64,000 nt of DNA from positions 1 through 64,000 of the forward strand of contig CANJPM010000001.1 in the NCBI GenBank assembly GCA_947476075.1, given 5' to 3'. The notes beneath the pieces were generated by a model. The model saw only the letters and a list, made by a program, of their open reading frames with translations. It ran no database searches and had not been told where the DNA came from. Position numbers and translations under genes: made by a program. The stretch comes from Beijerinckiaceae bacterium. Its GTDB lineage: Bacteria; Pseudomonadota; Alphaproteobacteria; Rhizobiales; Beijerinckiaceae. Every line of letters begins with the position of its first letter. Position 1 is the first letter of the stretch. Of this stretch, positions 1 through 7,757 are shown one piece after another.

Positions 1-574
1 AGGGCAGCGGTCCTGCAAGGCAGGACGCAAGCTGCAACAGCAGCAATTCCCGGTGGGTCGCCAGAAAAAGCTCCGTCTTTGGTATGCCGTCGCCCAGAGC
101 CCGCATGGTCTTGCCCCATTGAGCGCGAAAATCACCCAGTCCGGGAAGCCGATTTTGCATGCGCTCCCTCCAAAGCTTTTCAAGCGCCACGTCGCAGTCC
201 AGCGCGCGCAGCGCCTCGGTCAGCGCGTCTTGCGTGACGTTGAAGAACAGAGACGCGCTGCCCTCAGGATAGCTGCTGCGAAATCCCTCCACCGGAGCCA
301 TGAAGGCGGTGCTTGGGTGGACCGTTCGCTTGAGGCTGGGCGTTTCGATGGTGATCGGCTTGTTGAGCGGGATGAAGATCCGGCAATACGCATCTCCCCG
401 ATTGGAGATGGATAAGGCTGAAACCTGCGCCACGATGATTCGCGCCGAGCCCATGTCCATCACGCGGGTCGCGGCAGACCAGTTCTTTTTACAGTTGGGT
501 CGCGGCTCGAAACCAAAGGCGCCGGGATGGCGTTGCTGGTAAGCGTGAAAGTATTCTTCAGGCTCGTCGCTCAC
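1..574 (-). CDS. AraC-family transcriptional regulator, N-terminal part (C-terminus off window)
   Basis: An open frame of about 190 codons runs off the left edge of the window. The visible part has the layout of the AraC_binding_2 ligand-sensing domain: a beta-rich stretch containing RIFIPLNKPITIE, then a helical part with QDALTEALRALDC and RELLLLQLASCLAG. The AraC helix-turn-helix, which should sit at the C-terminus, lies beyond base 1 and cannot be seen. The start is uncertain. A GTG at 574 is used here, and an in-frame TTG at 607 with a weak purine stretch upstream is the alternative. No ATG exists upstream of the conserved part before an in-frame stop. Such regulators usually control a neighbouring catabolic or transport gene, but the target is not evident here. 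Confidence 0.7.
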   Translation of the reverse strand, partial: MSDEPEEYFHAYQQRHPGAFGFEPRPNCKKNWSAATRVMDMGSARIIVAQVSALSISNRGDAYCRIFIPLNKPITIETPSLKRTVHPSTAFMAPVEGFRSSYPEGSASLFFNVTQDALTEALRALDCDVALEKLWRERMQNRLPGLGDFRAQWGKTMRALGDGIPKTELFLATHRELLLLQLASCLAGPLP

Positions 575-653
575 CAGAGCGCTTTGCGACTCAGTGGATT
601 CTATCAAGGACGTGCCTGCTTCGTTTATTTATCATGCGACGATATAACTGGTA

Positions 654-682
654 TAATTATTTGTCATCCTGATTTTTGTCAG
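654..682 (-). promoter_or_regulatory. Possible promoter of the AraC-type gene, overlapping a divergent -10
   Basis: On the minus strand CTGACA (682-677) and TAATTA (659-654) are separated by 17 bases and point at the AraC-type gene. On the plus strand the same AT-rich patch holds TTATCA (629-634), a 17-base spacer and a perfect TATAAT (652-657). Overlapping divergent promoters would fit autoregulation by the AraC protein. This is pattern matching only. Confidence 0.3.
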
Positions 683-742
683 ATGTTAGCGGCGAAGAGG
701 CGCCCCGCCCGCCGCCGCGCGGACGAAGGTGTGGGGAATTGA

Positions 743-844
743 TCAATTCCCGCTCATGAGAACGAAAGCGATGGCGATCACGATCATTGCGCCTGCAATA
801 ACTCCTATGATGCCGATATAGCCACCCGGTTCGCGTTCAATCAT
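743..844 (-). CDS. Small single-pass membrane peptide (33 aa), unknown function
   Basis: A 33-codon frame starts with MIEREPGG and continues into one hydrophobic helix of about 23 residues rich in Ile, Val, Ala and Gly, ending in MSGN. This charged-start, single-helix architecture is typical of real small membrane proteins. A GTG four codons upstream is an alternative start. The ribosome-binding site is weak. The peptide lies between the AraC-type regulator and the TctC-type binding protein. No family is recognised, and function is not inferred. Confidence 0.4.
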   Translation of the reverse strand: MIEREPGGYIGIIGVIAGAMIVIAIAFVLMSGN

Positions 845-1025
845 GCGGTCCGGCACACGCTTGTCTATGAGTATATTTTCGCTGGTAGAAGTCTGGTGCG
901 CGTTCCGGTTCCGTCTTGGGCCGGGGGAAGGTTGAGGCTTGCGGTTGAGACTTCTCGCTGCATGGTGCTAGTTAGATGGAGAGGGCGGCCAAAGCCGCGC
1001 CCAAAAGAAAACCGGGGAGGGGCAC

Positions 1026-2063
1026 GTGAATCGCATCCTGACGCTCTTGGTCGCAGGCCCGCTGGCTGCAGTGCTGATCGCAAATGTAGCCACGGGCGCA
1101 GCGCGCGCCGATGCAATCGCTGATTTCTACAAGGGCAAGACGGTCAGCGTCGTGGTGGGCCACGAAGCGGGCACGGGCTTTGACATCTATTCGCGCGTGA
1201 TGATTCGCCACATGGGCAAGTACATCCCCGGCAATCCCACGATGATCGTGCAGAACATGGTCGGCGCCAGCGGCGTGGTCGCCGGCAATTGGCTGCAATC
1301 GGTTGCCCCGCGCGACGGTACGGTGATGGCGACCTTTGCCCAGACCGTGCCTCTGGAGCCGTTGTTTGGCAATCAGCAGGCGCGTTACGACGCCGCCAAG
1401 TTTCTCTGGATCGGCAATATGGAATCAAGCCTCGCGGTGTGCGGGGTCACGCGCGCGTCAGGCATCGAATCGTTCGCCGATTTGCAGCAGCGCGAGACTT
1501 TGATGGGCTCGACGGGGCCAACGGGTCCGCTCGTCAAATCGTCGCTGGCGGTGAAGAACGTGCTTGGCGCAAAATTGAAAGTCATCTCCGGCTACAAGGG
1601 CTCGGCGGATGTGAAGCTGGCTATGTCGCGCGGCGAAGTCGCCGGCATCTGCGGCTTGCCGTGGTCGACCGTCAAGTCGTTCTGGCGTCAGGAACTGGAA
1701 TCTGGCGAGTTCCGCCCCCTGATCCAGCTCTCGGGCGAAAAGACGCCTGAATTGGCCAACATTCCCCATTACACCGATTTCATCAAGACGGCCGAAGACA
1801 GGCAATTGTTCGGCCTCCTGTTTGGCGTGCAGGCCTTGGGGCGCGTCTATGCCTCGCCGCCCGAAACGCCCGCCGATCGCATCGCCGCTTTGCGCAAGGC
1901 GTTTATTGAAACGATGAGGGACAAGGACTTTTTGGCCGACGCTGAAAAAACCGGCATCGACATCATTCCGATGGAAGGCGAGCCTGTCGCCAAAATGTGG
2001 ACGGAATTCGCCAGCACGCCGCCCGACATTGTGGCGCGCGCCAAGGCCGTCACGACGCCCTGA
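1026..2063 (+). CDS. TctC/Bug-type periplasmic substrate-binding protein (orphan)
   Basis: The 345-residue protein has a signal peptide ending near residue 28 (ARADA) and the marks of the Bug/TctC family: FYKGKTVSVVVG at the mature N-terminus, IPGNPTMIVQNM, and APRDGTVM. Such proteins capture carboxylates or other small anions for tripartite tricarboxylate transporters. No tctA or tctB membrane gene is nearby, so the partner transporter must be elsewhere. The start is GTG, chosen because GGGGAGG lies five bases upstream. Cys139 and Cys209 occupy the same positions as in the other two TctC proteins of this window (6412 and 62500). The ligand is unknown. Confidence 0.88.
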   Translation: MNRILTLLVAGPLAAVLIANVATGAARADAIADFYKGKTVSVVVGHEAGTGFDIYSRVMIRHMGKYIPGNPTMIVQNMVGASGVVAGNWLQSVAPRDGTVMATFAQTVPLEPLFGNQQARYDAAKFLWIGNMESSLAVCGVTRASGIESFADLQQRETLMGSTGPTGPLVKSSLAVKNVLGAKLKVISGYKGSADVKLAMSRGEVAGICGLPWSTVKSFWRQELESGEFRPLIQLSGEKTPELANIPHYTDFIKTAEDRQLFGLLFGVQALGRVYASPPETPADRIAALRKAFIETMRDKDFLADAEKTGIDIIPMEGEPVAKMWTEFASTPPDIVARAKAVTTP

Positions 2064-2079
2064 TTTAAAGGCGTCGCGC

Positions 2080-3153
2080 TCAGCCCGCCGGGTTCAGCGC
2101 GACGCTTTTGACGATTGCAAACACCAAGGCGCCGGGGGCCAGCTTCAAAGCGTCCGCCGAGCGGCGCGTCACATGCGCCCAAAGTCGAGACTCCCCGCAT
2201 GCAAGTTCGACGTCTGCAATCGCGGCGCTGCGGGGGCGGACGCACACTACGCGCGCCTCGATCACGTTGAGCGCGCTCAAGCCCTGCGGTTTTTCAGTGG
2301 CGATCAGCACGTCGCGGGCCAAGATCTGGATGCGCAGGCGCGCGCCCGGCGCCAGACCTTGCGCTGGCGCAAGGATGCGGCCCAAAGCACAATCCAGCGC
2401 CGCCAGACCATCAGCCTCCACATGCGCCACCACAGCGTCAAACGGAGCTGCGGTCGCGCTCGCCTCAGCCGCGTCCAGCAAATCGGCGCGATGCAGAACG
2501 TCTTGCGGCGCGCCTGCCGCTGCGATCTTGCCTTCGCGCAACAGCACGATGCGGTCAGCCAGCCGCGTTACTTCCGCCATCGAATGGGTGACGTAGATCA
2601 TCGGCGCCTGCGCCTGCGTTCGCAGCCGCTCAAGATAAGGCATGATCTCGTCCTTGCGCTCCTGATCGAGGGAGGCGAGGGGCTCGTCGAGCAGCAGCAG
2701 GCGCGGGTTTGACAACAAGGCCCGGCCGATGGCGACGCGCTGTTTCTCGCCGCCCGACAAATTGGCGGGTCGTCGCTCCAGCAAGTCGCCGATTCCCAGC
2801 ATTTCTACGATCCGTTCAAAGCTGCGCGGATCGGCGGCCGCACTGGAAAACCTGCGTCCGAAATCGAGATTGGCGCGCACGTTCATATGCGGAAACAGCA
2901 GGGCGTCCTGAAATACGGTTCCAAAGCGCCGGCGGTGGGGCGGGGTAAACGCCCCGGTGCGCGAATCGCTTATGGTTTGCTCGTCGAAGGCGATGCTGCC
3001 CTCGTTCGGACGCAGAAGGCCTGCGATCATATTGAGCAGCGAGGTTTTGCCGCTGCCCGAGCGCCCGAATAAAATCGTGACGCCGGGCCCAGCCTCGAAC
3101 GTGCAATCCAGATCGAGCGCGCCAAGACGCTTGCGCACGTCAACCTTGAGCAT
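2080..3153 (-). CDS. modC: Molybdate ABC transporter ATP-binding protein ModC
   Basis: The 357-residue protein powers molybdate import. The ABC domain shows Walker A (GRSGSGKTS), the signature LSGGEKQRVAIGRAL, Walker B with LLLLDEPLASLD, and the switch histidine in VTHSMAEV. The C-terminal third carries the TOBE/Mop molybdate-binding domain, ending with the typical VTRRSADALKLAPG and IVKSVAL pattern. The start at 3153 has GGAGG six bases upstream and overlaps the end of modB by 14 bases, so the two are translationally coupled. Length is normal for ModC. The expected binding protein gene modA is not next to it. Confidence 0.93.
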   Translation of the reverse strand: MLKVDVRKRLGALDLDCTFEAGPGVTILFGRSGSGKTSLLNMIAGLLRPNEGSIAFDEQTISDSRTGAFTPPHRRRFGTVFQDALLFPHMNVRANLDFGRRFSSAAADPRSFERIVEMLGIGDLLERRPANLSGGEKQRVAIGRALLSNPRLLLLDEPLASLDQERKDEIMPYLERLRTQAQAPMIYVTHSMAEVTRLADRIVLLREGKIAAAGAPQDVLHRADLLDAAEASATAAPFDAVVAHVEADGLAALDCALGRILAPAQGLAPGARLRIQILARDVLIATEKPQGLSALNVIEARVVCVRPRSAAIADVELACGESRLWAHVTRRSADALKLAPGALVFAIVKSVALNPAG

Positions 3154-3856
3154 CGCCCGCCTCCAGTCTGCGCGCGGCCCGGCGCACCAGAAGCTCCGAT
3201 ACAAGCACAGCGCCCAGCGACACGATGATGGAGACCAGCGTCAGCCGCATCGCCGCTGCATCTCCGCCCGGCGTCTGGGTGAGAGAATAGATCGCCGACG
3301 GCAGGGTCTGGGTCTCCCCCGGTATATTGGCCACAAAGGTGATCGTGGCGCCAAATTCGCCCATCGCCTTGGCGAATCCCAGCACGAAACCTGCGAGCAT
3401 TCCCGGCCAGATCAGCGGCAGGGTGACACAGAAGAACGTCTGCGCAGGATTGGCCCCAAGCGTGGCCGCGGCCGCTTCCAGCCTGCGGTCCACGCCTTCA
3501 ATAGCCAGCCGCATGGTGCGCACCATCAGCGGCAGGCCCATGACAGCGCAGGCGAGCGCCGCCCCGGTCCAGCGGAAAGCGAACACGATTCCAAAGGTCT
3601 GGTCTAGAAATGCCCCGATGGGGCCGCGCCGGCCCAGCAGAATCAGCAACACATAGCCGGTGACGACCGGCGGCAGCACGAGGGGTAGCAGAACCAGCCC
3701 GTCGAGAAGCGCCTTGCCCCGAAAACGGCCGCGGGCGAGCGCAAACGCCAGCCCGAGCGCGACCGGCAGCGTGACGAGGGCGGCCACCAGCGACACCTTC
3801 AGGCTGAGCCTGAGGGCGCTCCATTCGTCAGGAGAAAGTCCCGAGAACCAGTCCAC
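3140..3856 (-). CDS. modB: Molybdate ABC transporter permease ModB
   Basis: The 238-residue integral membrane protein has about five to six transmembrane segments and the ModB-type sequence LPLVLPPVVTGYVLLILLG. The cytoplasmic EAA-like loop reads EAAAATLGANPAQTFF, and downstream lies EFGATITFVANIPGETQTL, a stretch typical of ModB. It forms the channel energised by ModC, whose gene overlaps its 3' end. The start is GTG, because no ATG precedes the conserved N-terminus (DWFSGLSPDEW). No Mo-box (ModE site) or modA was found upstream. Confidence 0.92.
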   Translation of the reverse strand: MDWFSGLSPDEWSALRLSLKVSLVAALVTLPVALGLAFALARGRFRGKALLDGLVLLPLVLPPVVTGYVLLILLGRRGPIGAFLDQTFGIVFAFRWTGAALACAVMGLPLMVRTMRLAIEGVDRRLEAAAATLGANPAQTFFCVTLPLIWPGMLAGFVLGFAKAMGEFGATITFVANIPGETQTLPSAIYSLTQTPGGDAAAMRLTLVSIIVSLGAVLVSELLVRRAARRLEAGDAQG

Positions 3857-4165
3857 GCGTCGCTCGCAAATGCCCGCCGCCTATCGGCGACCAATCTATG
3901 GCACGGCCGGAGGGCAAGGACCAAGGGTTGAGCCAAGGGTTAGGCCCAGACCGGGTTTTAGAAAGCGGAGATGCAGGGGCCAGACCGCTCATAAGCATGA
4001 CCGTAAATCTGGACCGGTCGCGAAATGTTCAGCTCGTGCTCATTTTAGACGTGCTTTCGTCACAAGGCAGGGGCTATGAATAGGATGGCTATGAGGTCCC
4101 CTCTAAGGTTTTCATGGCCCGGCGGGGGCGGGAATTCAGGCGCCCGCCCTCGCCACACGCGCTTC
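3857..4165. other. Gene-free stretch between modB and the DUF1348 gene
   Basis: About 309 bases upstream of modB and downstream of the DUF1348 gene. I looked on both strands for modA, a small protein or an RNA and saw none. A weak, non-symmetric CTGGACCGGTCGCG near 4008 resembles half of the palindrome found at 6298-6327. Confidence 0.4.
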
Positions 4166-4645
4166 CTAAAGCCCCAGCGCCGAGAGGCCGGGATGGTCGA
4201 CAGGTCGCGGACCCTGCGGCCAGAAAAACTTCCGATCGGCTTCGCCAATCGCCATGTCGTTGATGCTTGCAAAGCGCAGGCGCATCAGGCCGTGGGCGTC
4301 GAACTCCCAGTTCTCGTTGCCATAAGAGCGAAACCATTGGCCGGCCTCGTCGCGCCATTCATACGCGAAGCGCACGGCGATGCGATCGGCTTCGAACGCC
4401 CACAATTCCTTGATGAGGCGATAGTCGATCTCGCGCGCCCATTTGCGCGTCAGGAAAGCTTCGATCTCTGCGCGCCCGACAGGAAATTCGGTGCGATTGC
4501 GCCATTTTGAATCCAATGTATAGGCGAGCGCGACGCGGCCGGGCTCTTTTGTGTTCCATGCGTCTTCGGCCATGCGCACTTTCTGCGTGGCGGTTTCGCG
4601 TGTGAAGGGAGGGAAGGGCGGTTTGGTTTCCATTTTGCTTTCCAT
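4166..4645 (-). CDS. DUF1348 family protein (SnoaL/NTF2-like fold)
   Basis: The 159-residue soluble protein matches the DUF1348 (nuclear transport factor 2-like) family, with the typical opening [19 protein letters not shown], the [14 protein letters not shown]-like centre and the closing [13 protein letters not shown]. The family has a cone-shaped fold with a pocket, and no established reaction is known to me. The start at 4645 has AGGAG six bases upstream, and a longer reading from 4669 lacks such a site. It is divergent from guanine deaminase across a 78-base gap, so the two may share a control region. Confidence 0.85.
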   Translation of the reverse strand: MESKMETKPPFPPFTRETATQKVRMAEDAWNTKEPGRVALAYTLDSKWRNRTEFPVGRAEIEAFLTRKWAREIDYRLIKELWAFEADRIAVRFAYEWRDEAGQWFRSYGNENWEFDAHGLMRLRFASINDMAIGEADRKFFWPQGPRPVDHPGLSALGL

Positions 4646-4723
4646 GGCGTTCTCCTGTGATGCGTGCAAACATCAAGCACAGATGGTGCCATTGCGTCAC
4701 GAGGGGTCAGCAAGGGAACCGGC

Positions 4724-5206
4724 ATGCGCGACGAATCGAGGGATTCGCATTTCATCAAACGCGCCGCGCAATTGGCGCATGCGCATATGGAATCGGGCGC
4801 GGGCGGGCCGTTTGGCGCCGTGATCGTGCGCGATGGTCAGGTGATTGCGGAAGGCTGGAACGAGGTCACGTCAAGCCTTGATCCCACCGCGCACGCCGAA
4901 GTCGTCGCCATTCGCCGCGCCTGCGAGGCCGTCGGCGATTACAAGCTCGAAGGCGCGACGCTTTATTCGAGCTGCGAGCCGTGCCCGATGTGCCTTGCCG
5001 CGATTTATTGGGCGCGCATCGACAGGCTGGTGTTCGCCAGCACCCGCGACGAGGCCGCGGCCGTTGGCTTCGACGATGCGCTCATTTACGCCGAAGTGCC
5101 CAAGGCCCCGCACGAGCGTCTGCTGCCCACGCGCCAGATGCAATGCGCAGAGGCCGACGCCGTTTTTGCGGCGTGGGACGTCAAGCAGGACAAGATTCCG
5201 TATTGA
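4724..5206 (+). CDS. guaD: Guanine deaminase, cytidine-deaminase fold
   Basis: The 160-residue cytosolic zinc enzyme belongs to the small, CDA-fold type of guanine deaminase (guanine to xanthine plus ammonia). It shows GGPFGAVIV near residue 27, the catalytic zinc motif PTAHAE (His57, Glu59) and SCEPCPMC (Cys87, Cys90). The later sequence IYWARIDRLVFAS and GFDDALIYAE distinguishes GuaD from tRNA-adenosine deaminases. The start at 4724 was chosen for AAGGGA six bases upstream. Its role is purine salvage or use as a nitrogen source. The gene stands alone. Confidence 0.87.
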   Translation: MRDESRDSHFIKRAAQLAHAHMESGAGGPFGAVIVRDGQVIAEGWNEVTSSLDPTAHAEVVAIRRACEAVGDYKLEGATLYSSCEPCPMCLAAIYWARIDRLVFASTRDEAAAVGFDDALIYAEVPKAPHERLLPTRQMQCAEADAVFAAWDVKQDKIPY

Positions 5207-5225
5207 GCCATTGAAAGCCCCCGTC

Positions 5226-5254
5226 TTGACAGGGCGCTCGCACCCGCTTCTATG
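5226..5254 (+). promoter_or_regulatory. Possible sigma-70 promoter of the 5311 gene
   Basis: A perfect TTGACA (5226-5231) is followed after 17 bases by TCTATG (5249-5254), about 57 bases upstream of the ATG at 5311. The -10 match is poor, so the call rests on the -35 box and position. Confidence 0.3.
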
Positions 5255-5310
5255 GCCTCCAACAGGCTGGCCCTTTTAAGGGGCCGCGCAGCAGGGGAAA
5301 CCGCAAGGCC

Positions 5311-6294
5311 ATGGGCAAACTTAAACTCACGCTCGCGTGCGGCGATTATGAAATCGTCCGCGCCCTGAAAGAAGGCGCCGTTGCGCCGGACGGGATCGAC
5401 CTCACCATCCTCACCGACATGGATTCCACGACCCGTCATTGGCGCTTCCTGCGCAATCGCGAGTTCGACGTCGCCGAAGTCTCATGCTCTTCCTATCTGG
5501 TGGCGCGCGATCAGGACATGGCGCTGGACGCTATCCCCGTGTTCCTGCATCGCCGCTTCCGGCACGGCTTCGCCTTTGTGAACGCGAACGCTGGCATCCA
5601 CACGCCAAAGGATCTCATCGGCAAGCGCATCGGCGTTAAATCCTATCAGGTGACGGCGGTGTTGTGGCTGCGCGGCATGCTCGAACATGAATATGGCGTG
5701 CCGCATAAATCCGTACACTGGTTCGCCGAATATGACGAAGACGTTGAGTTCGATCCGCCCGCAGGCCTGAGCCTGACGCGGCTGCGCGACGACCAGAATT
5801 GCGAAGACATGCTGGTGTCGGGCGAACTCGACGCCGTGCTGCATGCGGATTTGATCTGGCCCATCGTTGATAAACACCCCGCCGTCGCGCGTCTGTGGCC
5901 CGATTACAAGAGCGAAGAAAAGAGCTATTATAAAAAGACCTCCATCTTCCCCATCATGCACGTCATGGGCATGAAGCGCGAGATCGTCGAAAAATATCCG
6001 TGGGCGCCGATCGAACTCTACAAGGCGTTTGACGCCGCCAAAGAGCTTGGCATGCAGCGTATGGAAAACCCGCGCGTGGCCCCCATCGTCTGGTATCGCG
6101 AAGCCTGGGAAGAGCAGGAAGATCTTTTGGGGAAAGATCCGTGGGAATACGGCTTGAGCGAGCGCAATCGCCATACGCTGGAAACATTGGTCGGCTATTC
6201 GCACGAGCAGGGCCTGATGAAGCGCAAGATGTCGCTCGATGAATTGTTTCTCGACGTAGGGCAGGGCCGCAAGCGCGGCGGGCATCGGATATAA
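5311..6294 (+). CDS. 4,5-dihydroxyphthalate decarboxylase-like protein (periplasmic-binding-protein fold, no signal peptide)
   Basis: The 327-residue protein begins MGKLKLTLACGDYEIVRAL and contains LTDMDSTTRHWRFLRNREFDVAEVSCSSY and HTPKDLIGKRIGVKSY-type stretches typical of the family named after 4,5-dihydroxyphthalate decarboxylase. The fold is that of NMT1/SsuA binding proteins, but there is no export signal, so it should act in the cytosol as an enzyme. Many members are annotated only by similarity, so the substrate (an aromatic or other carboxylate) is uncertain. It is followed, beyond a 30-base perfect palindrome, by an orphan TctC-type binding protein. No other phthalate-pathway gene is in the window. 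Confidence 0.75.
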   Translation: MGKLKLTLACGDYEIVRALKEGAVAPDGIDLTILTDMDSTTRHWRFLRNREFDVAEVSCSSYLVARDQDMALDAIPVFLHRRFRHGFAFVNANAGIHTPKDLIGKRIGVKSYQVTAVLWLRGMLEHEYGVPHKSVHWFAEYDEDVEFDPPAGLSLTRLRDDQNCEDMLVSGELDAVLHADLIWPIVDKHPAVARLWPDYKSEEKSYYKKTSIFPIMHVMGMKREIVEKYPWAPIELYKAFDAAKELGMQRMENPRVAPIVWYREAWEEQEDLLGKDPWEYGLSERNRHTLETLVGYSHEQGLMKRKMSLDELFLDVGQGRKRGGHRI

Positions 6295-6297
6295 GCG

Positions 6298-6327
6298 GCG
6301 AACTGGACCGCGCGCGGTCCAGTTCGC
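6298..6327. repeat. 30-bp perfect palindrome containing GGACCGCGCGCGGTCC
   Basis: Two 15-base arms meet with no spacer, directly after the stop of the 5311 gene. There is no T-run after it, so a classic intrinsic terminator is unlikely. A related hairpin lies at 7447-7480 on the other side of the next gene. Confidence 0.75.
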
Positions 6328-6411
6328 GTCCTATTTGACACGACGCTCGCTATTGGTGACGATCCAGCCCAGAATAAATCTTGATAAGTAAAAAACCGGG
6401 GAAGAGACATC

Positions 6412-7443
6412 ATGGCGATTTCACGCAATCTCGCCGTCCTTGCGGCGGCGGTGATGACAGGTCTGGGAGCCGCGCCCGCGCAGGCGCAAACGGCTGTCGA
6501 CGCCAATCCGTTCAGAGACGGCAAGCAGCTCACCATGCTGATCGGTTTTGGTCCGGGCGGCGGCTATGATCGCTGGGGCCGCACTGTTGCGCGCCACATC
6601 GGCCGCCATTTGCCGGGCAAGCCCAATGGCGTGCCGCAGAACCTGCCGGGAGCTGGCAGCTACAACGCCGCCAATACGCTGTTCTCGGTGTCCCCCAAGG
6701 ACGGCACGGTCATGGGCATCATCGCCCGTGACGCCCCGCTTGGCCGCCTGACCGGCCAGACCGGCGCCCGCTTCGATCCGCTCACCATTTCCTGGATCGG
6801 CACGCCGACTACGGAAACCAACGTCTGCATCTCTAATGCAAAGGCGGCGGTGAAGAGCGTAGCGGACCTGCAAACCACTGAGTTGATTCTTGGTGAAACC
6901 GGGGCTGGCACCGGAACGCGCTCCTATCCCAAGGCGCTGTCGTCGATCCTTGGCATGAAGTTCAAGCTGATTGCCGGTTTCCCGTCCTCCTCGGATGTGT
7001 TTCTGGCGATGGAGCGCGGCGAGGTCGACGGCATTTGCGAAAGCCTCGACAGCGTGCACGGCAAGAAGCCGGACTGGATCCCCAAAAAGATCGTCAACGT
7101 GCTCTTCCAGGGCGGCGACGAGATCAATCCAGAGATCAAGGACGTACCCTCGATTCTGCAATTCGCCAAGACCGAGCAGCAGAAGGCGGAAATCCGCTTT
7201 CTCTATGCAGGCCAGGGGATAGGGCGCCCGTTCGTAGCCCCGCCGGATCTGCCGCCGGCGCGCCTGAAAATGCTGCGCGACGCCTTCAACGCGACGATGA
7301 AGGATCCCGAATTCATCGCTGAAGTCACAAAGCAAAACCTCGATCTGGATCCGCGCACCGGCGAGCAATTGGAAAAGCTGATCCGCGAGATTTACGCCAC
7401 GCCCAAGGAGATCGTGGAGAAGATCGGCGAGCTGATCAAATAG
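6412..7443 (+). CDS. TctC/Bug-type periplasmic substrate-binding protein (orphan)
   Basis: The 343-residue protein has a signal peptide (cleavage near AQAQ, residue 26) and the family pattern: GKQLTMLIGFGPGGGYDRWGR, LPGKPNGVPQNLPGAG and SPKDGTVMG. It would bind a carboxylate in the periplasm for a tripartite transporter, but no tctA/tctB gene is linked. Cys139 and Cys209 match the cysteines of the 1026 protein exactly. A GGGGAAGAG ribosome-binding site precedes the ATG. Hairpins built on the same GGACCGC word flank the gene on both sides, so it may form a single-gene unit. The ligand cannot be inferred. Confidence 0.88.
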   Translation: MAISRNLAVLAAAVMTGLGAAPAQAQTAVDANPFRDGKQLTMLIGFGPGGGYDRWGRTVARHIGRHLPGKPNGVPQNLPGAGSYNAANTLFSVSPKDGTVMGIIARDAPLGRLTGQTGARFDPLTISWIGTPTTETNVCISNAKAAVKSVADLQTTELILGETGAGTGTRSYPKALSSILGMKFKLIAGFPSSSDVFLAMERGEVDGICESLDSVHGKKPDWIPKKIVNVLFQGGDEINPEIKDVPSILQFAKTEQQKAEIRFLYAGQGIGRPFVAPPDLPPARLKMLRDAFNATMKDPEFIAEVTKQNLDLDPRTGEQLEKLIREIYATPKEIVEKIGELIK

Positions 7444-7446
7444 GTT

Positions 7447-7480
7447 TTCTGGACCGCTCGCGGCCTCGCGCGGTCCAGAA
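7447..7480. repeat. Inverted repeat with TTCTGGACCGC arms
   Basis: Arms of 11 bases (7447-7457 and 7470-7480) enclose a 12-base GC-rich loop just after the stop codon of the 6412 gene. The arms share the core CTGGACCGC with the 30-base palindrome at 6298. A single arm, GCGCGCGGTCCAG, recurs at 7688-7700. No T-run follows. Confidence 0.65.
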
Positions 7481-7542
7481 GGTCGCTGTGTGACGTCGAC
7501 GCCAAGCGCATTTTTTGACGCGGTCCCCGCATCCCAATGTCG

Positions 7543-7569
7543 GGATGGACGGGCTTGTCCCGTCCATCC
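7543..7569. repeat. Interspersed palindrome, GGATGGACGGG arms
   Basis: Eleven-base arms flank a five-base loop (CTTGT) in the 314-base gap 7444-7757. The sequence resembles palindromic repeats scattered through many Hyphomicrobiales genomes. Apart from this, the hairpin at 7447 and the half-arm at 7688, I see nothing in the gap. Confidence 0.6.
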
Positions 7570-7757
7570 ACGCAAACGCCGCCAGCATTGGCTTTAAATA
7601 TTGCCCGCGAGGCTCGGCCCGGCGTGGGTGGCCGGTGCAAGCCTGACCATGATGCGTTTGGGCATAGTGGATGAGGCCGCAGCTCTTGCGCGCGGTCCAG
7701 GCGGGACTCTCCCTTCCTTCGCCAGCCCAAAACCTCTAGCGTGCCGACGGGCGCGCC

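Noticed and set aside
3898-4083. 61-codon plus-strand open frame in the gap upstream of modB, and a possible modA
   Set aside because: The peptide has no signal sequence or domain, the start has no ribosome-binding site, and nothing resembling a molybdate-binding protein is present on either strand.
6298-6327. Intrinsic terminator of the 5311 gene
   Set aside because: The palindrome is perfect but lacks a T-run and shares its core with other hairpins, so it is listed as a repeat.
6421-7575. 384-codon open frame on the minus strand across the 6412 TctC gene
   Set aside because: Antisense shadow typical of GC-rich codon use. Its protein is Arg/His-rich with no recognisable family, while the plus frame is a clear TctC protein with signal peptide and ribosome-binding site.
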